Assembly: GCF_000368825.1 (NCBI RefSeq)
Contig: NZ_KB849716.1
Span: 266,461-330,460 of the forward strand
Length of the DNA stretch: 64,000 nt
Reading direction: 5' to 3'
DNA from: Acinetobacter ursingii DSM 16037 = CIP 107286
Lineage (GTDB): Bacteria > Pseudomonadota > Gammaproteobacteria > Pseudomonadales > Moraxellaceae
The translations under genes were made by a program, and so were the position numbers. Under the pieces are notes generated by a model. It ran no database searches. It worked only from the letters and a program-made list of their open reading frames with translations, and was not told the DNA's origin. This document shows, piece by piece, positions 58,239 through 64,000 of this stretch; the first letter of the stretch is position 1; each line of letters starts with the position of its first letter.

Positions 58239-60112
58239 GATTGTTTTTTATTTGCTTTGTATTGATTTTAATTAGTAGCCATTCACCGCTTTATGCCGCC
58301 TCTTCCCTTGATGAATTGGTGTTGATTCCCAAAGATCATAACTGTCAGGTAAAAATTAGCACAATTCAAGCGATTCAAACTTCACCCCACATCCAAACTA
58401 AAAATATCAATCAACTAAAAAATTGGCAAAATGTAAAATTACCTGATTTTTGGGAAAATCGCTGGAAAAATTATTCTGGTATCGTCTGGTATCGTATTTT
58501 ATGGTCAAAAAGCTGTACATTGCCTCAAACTGAGCCATTAGCCTTAAATATTGACAGCATCAATATGGCAGGAGAAATCTATTTAAATAAACAATTAATT
58601 TGGCGCGATAAAAATCTGACCGAACCTTTAAGTCGTAGTTGGAATATGCCACGTTACTGGGTATTACCTAATTCTGAGCTAAAACAAGGTCAAAACGAAA
58701 TCCTCATTCGGGTGATAGGAGTTGCTACGCAAAGTCCGGGGTTAGGCAACGTTTATATTGGTACGCCACATGCCATTATTGAACAAAATTCAAAATATGT
58801 ATTTGAACATCGTACGCTGTATTTCATTAATTTAGTTATTTCCCTAACACTTGGAGCGATTGCTTTTCTAGTGTGGTTGTTACGCAGAAAAGATTCAACT
58901 TTTGGTTGGTTTGCTTTGGCTTCTTTGCTATGGGGACTTTTTATTAGCAATATTTTAGCCACCGAAACTTATCCGTTTTTTCATACTTTGCAACTTGCCA
59001 AAATTAATATGCTTTTTTTGGTCGGATATGTAATTTCTTTTACGATTTACACATGGCGATTTGCTGGAAAAAAATATAACAAGACTGAAAAAATATTATG
59101 GCTGATAGGCTTAATCAGCGTCATCGTTTTATTTATCGTTTCACCTGCGTATTTAGGACTCGTTTTGTTTAGCTTATTTTTATTTGCGATCATTGTATTT
59201 TTAGGATGTTGTTTTTTCTATCAATGGATTGCTTATAAAACACCTAAAGCAGATATCCGTTTCCTTGCCCTAATTTTACTTGGTTTTATTGGGATCAATA
59301 TCCATGACGTTTATCTGATTTTGACCCAAAATACTGAACATACTTATATTACCCCTTTTGCAGCACCGTTAACAGCTTTAGCGATTTCTATGATATTGGC
59401 TTGGCGGATCGCACAAAATGTTAATCATATTGAAGAATTTAATCAAACATTGACACAAAGCGTAGAACGAGTGAGCGCCGATTTAAAAAATTCTTTAGAT
59501 AAAAAACATCAACTTGAAATCGAAAATATGCGTCTACAAGAGCGCCTCAATTTATCTCATGAGCTACATGATGGTTTGGGTGGGTCTTTGGTACGTTCTA
59601 TGATTTTAGTGGATAAACAAGACAAGATTGATAAGCAGCATGTTTTATCTATTTTAAAACTATTGCGTAATGACTTACGTCAAGTCATCGACAGTGGCTC
59701 TACAATTGGCGCAAAAGTACCAGAAACCCCAGTGATTTGGGCTTCCTCGATACGACGACGTTTTGTACAACTTTTTGAGGAACTTGAAATTGAATCTGAG
59801 TGGAAGTTAGCAGAACAATGGCTAAAAGAACCGACTGCTTTACAGTGCTTGACGCTTGCTCGCGTGGTAGAAGAGGCTTTAACTAATATCATTAAACATA
59901 GCCATGCAACGTTGGTTAAAGTCAGTTTATTTCAGGAGTATCAACAACTAATCCTTGAACTTGAAGATAATGGTGTTGGATTTGACCCAAGTACAGTCCA
60001 ACAAGGTTTACATGTCGGCTTACAAAGTATGCAAGTTAGGGTCAATCGTATAGGCGGAACATTTGAAATACATTCAGAAATGGGACAAACCCTGATTCGG
60101 GTCAAACTTTAA
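58184..60112 (+). CDS. 7TM sensor histidine kinase (NarL-type partner)
   Basis: 642 residues. After a signal-like segment (about 20-40) comes a periplasmic jelly-roll domain of the 7TMR-DISM type (VWYRILW ... INMAGEIYLNKQLIW), then seven membrane helices (about 205-405), a coiled coil, the HisKA_3 box RLNLSHELHDGLGGSL with the phospho-His, and a HATPase domain (VVEEALTNIIKHSHAT, DNGVGFDP, GLQSMQVRVNRIGG). The ATG at 58184 lies 55 bases inside the regulator gene; a TTG at 58241 after the regulator's stop is an alternative. DISM domains often sense carbohydrates; the ligand is unknown. Confidence 0.9.
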   Translation: MYTHQSSRYCKITWFTRLRLFFICFVLILISSHSPLYAASSLDELVLIPKDHNCQVKISTIQAIQTSPHIQTKNINQLKNWQNVKLPDFWENRWKNYSGIVWYRILWSKSCTLPQTEPLALNIDSINMAGEIYLNKQLIWRDKNLTEPLSRSWNMPRYWVLPNSELKQGQNEILIRVIGVATQSPGLGNVYIGTPHAIIEQNSKYVFEHRTLYFINLVISLTLGAIAFLVWLLRRKDSTFGWFALASLLWGLFISNILATETYPFFHTLQLAKINMLFLVGYVISFTIYTWRFAGKKYNKTEKILWLIGLISVIVLFIVSPAYLGLVLFSLFLFAIIVFLGCCFFYQWIAYKTPKADIRFLALILLGFIGINIHDVYLILTQNTEHTYITPFAAPLTALAISMILAWRIAQNVNHIEEFNQTLTQSVERVSADLKNSLDKKHQLEIENMRLQERLNLSHELHDGLGGSLVRSMILVDKQDKIDKQHVLSILKLLRNDLRQVIDSGSTIGAKVPETPVIWASSIRRRFVQLFEELEIESEWKLAEQWLKEPTALQCLTLARVVEEALTNIIKHSHATLVKVSLFQEYQQLILELEDNGVGFDPSTVQQGLHVGLQSMQVRVNRIGGTFEIHSEMGQTLIRVKL

Positions 60113-60211
60113 AAGTTTTGATTTACCAGACAGTAATTGCCAGATTAGGTTTGACTTCAACTATTAAGCCTTTAAAATACGGCATTCAGATTTTTGAGTC
60201 CTACCCAAATT

Positions 60212-60928
60212 ATGTCGACTGATCAGTTAGAAGCGCAAATTACTGAACTGGATAATTTGCCTGAGCATCGTGAAATTGTGACGTTTATGCGCCGTTCTGC
60301 GCCCTTAAATACATCACAACGTACCGCATTAGAACAATATCAGCATTTAATTTTGGAATATCCAGTGGGGGATTTACGTCAGCATTTTGAACACCCTGAA
60401 CGTCCATTGACTGTTGAAATCGGTTTTGGAATGGGGCGTTCATTAGTTCTCATGGCTAAAGCCAATCCTGAACGTAATTATGTGGGTATTGAGGTGCATG
60501 TACCGGGTATTGCACAATGCGTCTATGAAGCAGGTATGGCAGGACTCACAAATCTTCGTGTACTGGATGCCGACGCGATTCAAGTCCTTCGTGAAATGCC
60601 AGATGACAGTATTAATTGTGTTCAGCTTTATTTCCCAGATCCGTGGCAAAAAAAGCGCCATTTCAAACGTCGTTTCGTTATCCATGAACGTATGCAACTG
60701 GTGGAACAAAAGCTTGAAATTGGCGGTACATTTCATGCCGCAACTGACTGGGAACCTTATGCTGAGTGGATGCTGGAAGTTTTAGATCATAGAGAAAATC
60801 TTGAAAATCTGGCGGGTAAAGGCAATAGTTATCCACGTCCAGATTGGAGACCTCAAACTAAATTTGAACGTCGTGGTTTAGAATCAGGTCATAAAATTAA
60901 TGACTTTATTTTCAAAAAAGTTCAGTAA
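60212..60928 (+). CDS. trmB: tRNA (guanine-N7)-methyltransferase
   Basis: TrmB makes m7G46 in tRNA. 238 residues: SAM motif LTVEIGFGMGRSLVLMAKANPE, VGIEVHVPGIAQCVYEAGMAGLTNLRV, and YFPDPWQKKRHFKRRFV, the family signature. The start ATG 60212 is preferred; a TTG six codons earlier is in frame. Confidence 0.97.
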   Translation: MSTDQLEAQITELDNLPEHREIVTFMRRSAPLNTSQRTALEQYQHLILEYPVGDLRQHFEHPERPLTVEIGFGMGRSLVLMAKANPERNYVGIEVHVPGIAQCVYEAGMAGLTNLRVLDADAIQVLREMPDDSINCVQLYFPDPWQKKRHFKRRFVIHERMQLVEQKLEIGGTFHAATDWEPYAEWMLEVLDHRENLENLAGKGNSYPRPDWRPQTKFERRGLESGHKINDFIFKKVQ

Positions 60929-60933
60929 AAATG

Positions 60934-60965
60934 TTAGGCACTTATTTGATAAAATAAGTGCCTAA
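60934..60965 (+). terminator. hairpin after trmB
   Basis: A 13-bp perfect stem with a 6-base loop starts 6 bases after the stop codon; no T run follows. Confidence 0.55.
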
Positions 60966-61122
60966 CTTCAAAGATAAAACATAGCCTCAAAGAGACAAAT
61001 AACAATTCCATGTCTTAGAATCTACCCAACATCACTAATTCATATATAAAAATTTATCTACGCCATTTCACTTTTCAGTAACGGGCAAGATTTTATATTA
61101 GACTTCTTTATCCTTATTTAAC

Positions 61123-61157
61123 CTTTTTACTTTTCTCCCCTAGGGAAAAATAAAAAG
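61123..61157 (+). repeat. intergenic stem-loop, family member C
   Basis: CTTTTTACTTTTCTCCC (61123-61139) faces GGGAAAAATAAAAAG (61143-61157), then AATTTATAAAAATAAG. The right arm and following bases match the pattern of the elements at 626, 29201 and 36161. Confidence 0.45.
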
Positions 61158-61531
61158 AATTTATAAAAATAAGACCACACATTAAATTTAATTGAAACAT
61201 CACAAAATTTACGTATTTTGAATTGTGTGACTTTGAATCATTTATTAGACGGAGATATTGAAATATAGATTTTATTTTTCAATAACCTTTTGTGACAAAT
61301 CAATAACCTAACTGTTATGCGAAAAATAGAAAAAATAAACTATTTATAAGAAGAACAAATAACAACTTTTTAGCTTTATCAATAGAACAGGGAAATTAAG
61401 CTATTCATTTTATAAAGATTTCTCTTGTATAGATACTGATACATCATTGATTTAAGTCAAAAAGTTAAGAACTTTTCCATCACTTTTAACGCATTGATTT
61501 GATATAAAATGCAACTACCCAAGGAGTAAGT

Positions 61532-64000
61532 ATGACTTTTTTCCTGTTTATCGTTGCTATTTTGGTACAGCTTTTTGCCATTTGGGCTGTTTTCTATTTT
61601 AGCCTATCCAGAACTGTGGGTAGTATTGTGACTATTGTTGTGGCGATTGCTTCAGCCTTTATTTTTACAGCTTGGTCACTATTATTAGGTATCCCTCTAA
61701 TCCTTCTCAGTTTAGTGGTCTTAATTGATCCTTTCCGTTTTAATTTGATTACGAAACCCGCATTTAGTAGCTTAGGCAATTCTATGCCTAGTATTAGTAC
61801 CACTGAGCAGGAAGCGCTTGAAGCAGGTACAAGCTGGTGGGAAAAAGAGCTATTTATGGGAGCGCCCAACTGGGATACTTTTAACGCGTATCCATTTCCT
61901 CAGTTATCAGAAGAAGAACAAGCTTTTATTGACAACGAAGCTGAACAGTTATGTAGCATGTTAGATGAATGGGAAATTCATCATCAAACCAAAGACCTAC
62001 CTGAACATGTATGGCAGTTTATTAAAGATAAAGGCTTTTTAAGCCTGATTATTCCAAAATCTTATGGCGGCAAAGAGTTTAGTTCTTTCGCGCAAAGTCG
62101 CATCATGAGTAAAATCGCCTCGCGCTCACTGACCACAGCCGTGAGTTGTATGGTTCCTAACTCTTTGGGGCCGGGTGAGTTACTCATGCATTATGGGACA
62201 GATGAACAGAAGCAGCGTTATTTGCCGGGTTTAGCTGCCGGCACTGAAATTCCATGTTTTGGTTTGACTAGTCCAGAAGCTGGTTCTGATGCAGGTGCAA
62301 TTCCAGATACAGGCGTGGTGTGTTACGGCGAATTTGAAGGTGAAGAAGTGCTTGGTTTACGCATGAACTTCTCGAAACGTTGGATTACCCTTGCTCCAAT
62401 AGCAACTGTGGTGGGTTTAGCTTTTAAACTCTATGACCCTGATGGTTTACTTGGTGATACATCTAAAACAGAATACGGTATTACTTGCGCCTTGATTCCT
62501 GCAAATCATGAAGGCGTTGAGGTTGGCCCAAGACATTATCCAGGCTCTCCATTCATGAATGGAACAGTAGAAGGTCGGGATGTATTTATTCCAATTGACT
62601 ACATTATTGGCGGCCCGAAAAATGCAGGTAAAGGCTGGCGCATGTTGATGGAATGTTTAGGTGTGGGGCGTGGTATTTCTCTGCCTGCATTGTCAACTGC
62701 CGCTGGAGAAATGTCTTATTTAACTGTGGGTGCATTTGCCAAAGTTCGTGAACAATTCAAACTTCCTGTCGGTAAATTTGAAGGCGTACAGGAAGCGACC
62801 AGTGACATCGCCAGTGATGCTTACATGTTAGAGTCATTTCGCTATTTGGTCACCTGTGGATTGAATCAAGGTGGCACACCTGCGGTGATGACCGCGATGG
62901 CCAAATATTATGCCACCGAGACAATGCGTAAAGTCGTGAATCATGGGATGGATGTTGTAGGAGGACGTGCAATTCAGCTTGGACCACGTAACTTCTTAGC
63001 ACTGTCTTATCAGGCAATTCCTGTCGCAATTACAGTTGAAGGTGCAAATATCCTGACCCGCTCATTGATGATTTTTGGTCAAGGTTCTATGCGCTGTCAT
63101 CCTTATTTATTTGAAGAATTGCAATTATTGCAATCCAATGATAAACCAAGCGCACTCAAACAATTTCACGAAATTTTATTTAAACACTTAGGTTATACCT
63201 TTAATCGTGGAGCACGTTCATTTGCCTACGGTTTTACTGGTGGTTCAAATGACGCGCCTGTGATTTCAGATGATTTTACTCAGCCTTATTATAAAATCAT
63301 CAACCGCCTCAGTGCCAACTTGGCTTTAACCGCTGATATGTCATTGGGTTTACTAGCAGGTGATATCAAACGCAAAGAAATGTTATCTGGGCGTTTAGCA
63401 GATATTCATGCTTATCTGTTTATTGCCTCTTCTATTTTAAAATTTTATGCCAACGGTGCCAAATCTGAAGCAGAGCAATTACATGCAAAATTAGCCCTAG
63501 AGAAATCGCTTTATCAGGTGCAAGAAGCATTTTATGGCTTGTTTGAAAATTTCCCAATCAAGCTGGGTGCAGCACTGGTTAAGTTTGTTTGTTTCCCACT
63601 TGGACGACCTCTTGCTAAACCAAGCGATGAACTCAAACAACAAGTTGCAGAACTGATCATGCAGGAAAATCCATTCCGTGAGCAACTGAAAAAACATGTG
63701 TATTATTCTCAGGATGCCAACGATGTCACAGGTCGTATGGAATCAGCATTTCAAATGCTATTACAAATTGAACCACTTTGGCATAAATTCAAAAAAGCAG
63801 AATCTAAGGATCAGTTTAAAGGTTTAACTTTTGAAGAGCATATTACAGATGCTGTTGCGACGAACTTTATAACTGAAGCAGAAGCTCAAAGTTTGATCGT
63901 TTATAACGCTAAACGTTATGACAGTATGCTCACTGATATTTTTGACATGGAACTCAATCATGATCTTGAGCTTGAAAATCCACATATGCCTATTACAGGT
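61532..64000 (+). CDS. fadE: FadE-type acyl-CoA dehydrogenase, 3' end beyond window
   Basis: The frame is open for 823 codons from ATG 61532 to the window end, so the gene is incomplete here. Two to three hydrophobic N-terminal segments (MTFFLFIVAILVQLFAIWAV and following) anchor it in the membrane, as in E. coli FadE (814 residues). The acyl-CoA dehydrogenase core follows: IIPKSYGGKEFS, CFGLTSPEAGSDAG, KRWITLAPIATVVGLAF, RGISLPALSTAAG and VEGANILTRSLMIFGQG. It does the first oxidation step of fatty acid beta-oxidation with electron transfer flavoprotein. AAGGAG is well placed before the start. Confidence 0.95.
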   Translation, partial: MTFFLFIVAILVQLFAIWAVFYFSLSRTVGSIVTIVVAIASAFIFTAWSLLLGIPLILLSLVVLIDPFRFNLITKPAFSSLGNSMPSISTTEQEALEAGTSWWEKELFMGAPNWDTFNAYPFPQLSEEEQAFIDNEAEQLCSMLDEWEIHHQTKDLPEHVWQFIKDKGFLSLIIPKSYGGKEFSSFAQSRIMSKIASRSLTTAVSCMVPNSLGPGELLMHYGTDEQKQRYLPGLAAGTEIPCFGLTSPEAGSDAGAIPDTGVVCYGEFEGEEVLGLRMNFSKRWITLAPIATVVGLAFKLYDPDGLLGDTSKTEYGITCALIPANHEGVEVGPRHYPGSPFMNGTVEGRDVFIPIDYIIGGPKNAGKGWRMLMECLGVGRGISLPALSTAAGEMSYLTVGAFAKVREQFKLPVGKFEGVQEATSDIASDAYMLESFRYLVTCGLNQGGTPAVMTAMAKYYATETMRKVVNHGMDVVGGRAIQLGPRNFLALSYQAIPVAITVEGANILTRSLMIFGQGSMRCHPYLFEELQLLQSNDKPSALKQFHEILFKHLGYTFNRGARSFAYGFTGGSNDAPVISDDFTQPYYKIINRLSANLALTADMSLGLLAGDIKRKEMLSGRLADIHAYLFIASSILKFYANGAKSEAEQLHAKLALEKSLYQVQEAFYGLFENFPIKLGAALVKFVCFPLGRPLAKPSDELKQQVAELIMQENPFREQLKKHVYYSQDANDVTGRMESAFQMLLQIEPLWHKFKKAESKDQFKGLTFEEHITDAVATNFITEAEAQSLIVYNAKRYDSMLTDIFDMELNHDLELENPHMPITG

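Larger units (their letters stand above)
60929..61531. other. 600-base AT-rich intergenic region before fadE
   Basis: It starts with a hairpin (TTAGGCACTTATT/AATAAGTGCCTAA, 60934-60965) that may end trmB transcription, followed by stem-loop C (61123-61157). A -10-like TATAAAAT lies at about 61503-61510 and AAGGAG at 61521-61526 before the fadE start. No open frame looks coding. Confidence 0.5.

Noticed and set aside
61447..61460. FNR/Anr-like TTGAT-N4-GTCAA before fadE
   Set aside because: One mismatch in a short, AT-rich motif, and Acinetobacter are strict aerobes; chance is the simpler explanation.

Overview
The window looks like chromosomal DNA of an Acinetobacter species. It is AT-rich by eye. 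The gene orders prfA-prmC, ppsR/ppsA, gpsA-sixA-gspL-gspM and pyrD-cvpA-purF, a complete cyoABCDE operon, FadE-type fatty acid oxidation and a large Acinetobacter-style trimeric autotransporter all fit. Species cannot be fixed from the sequence alone. No tRNA, rRNA, insertion sequence or prophage gene was seen.

Layout. 1-347: leader-distal end of a type I-F CRISPR array whose last, decayed repeat runs into the stop codon of a small lipoprotein gene. 0.5-9.1 kb: flavin reductase, acyl-CoA synthetase, short-chain dehydrogenase with a divergent AraC regulator, prmC-prfA, a glycine-zipper protein that seems cut short by a nonsense codon, and a luciferase-like oxidoreductase behind a tandem operator-like repeat. 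9.2-12.6 kb: PEP synthase and its regulatory kinase/phosphorylase, divergent. 12.6-19.9 kb: RDD membrane protein, cyoABCDE, and rpsF-rpsR-rplI with an S6:S18-type mRNA leader. 20.2-26.7 kb: VWA/MoxR pair, a small membrane protein, ycgL, rnd, recR-ybaB, metZ. 26.8-31.0 kb: PhaC-like hydrolase, beta-hydroxyacid dehydrogenase, YARHG protein, HIT protein, and a porin behind a very good PhoB box. 31.1-46.1 kb: mostly leftward housekeeping genes (tsaD, BepA-like protease, ghrB-type dehydrogenase, an M48-fold protein lacking zinc ligands, purF-cvpA-pyrD, gspML, sixA, gpsA, nitroreductase), with rpsU and yqeY rightward. 46.2-52.8 kb: lipoprotein, rhlB, cold-shock gene, TusA-like protein, rpoH, DUF423, thiSG, exported protein, GST. 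53.2-60.1 kb: a 1364-residue trimeric autotransporter adhesin divergent from a NarL-type response regulator and a 7TM histidine kinase. 60.2-64 kb: trmB and a fadE-type acyl-CoA dehydrogenase that runs off the window.

Accessory biology is concentrated in two places: the CRISPR tail at the left edge and the adhesin/two-component locus. At the latter, a motif reading ATCCCTGAAATT occurs as an inverted pair in the shared promoter region and once more just beyond the adhesin's 3' end, which suggests a dedicated regulatory circuit. Other items worth a second look are a family of four intergenic stem-loops (about 626, 29201, 36161 and 61123), the Pho-box porin, the predicted pseudoprotease, the 20-nt CRISPR spacer and the broken glycine-zipper gene. 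No wholly new multi-gene system could be demonstrated by reading alone.
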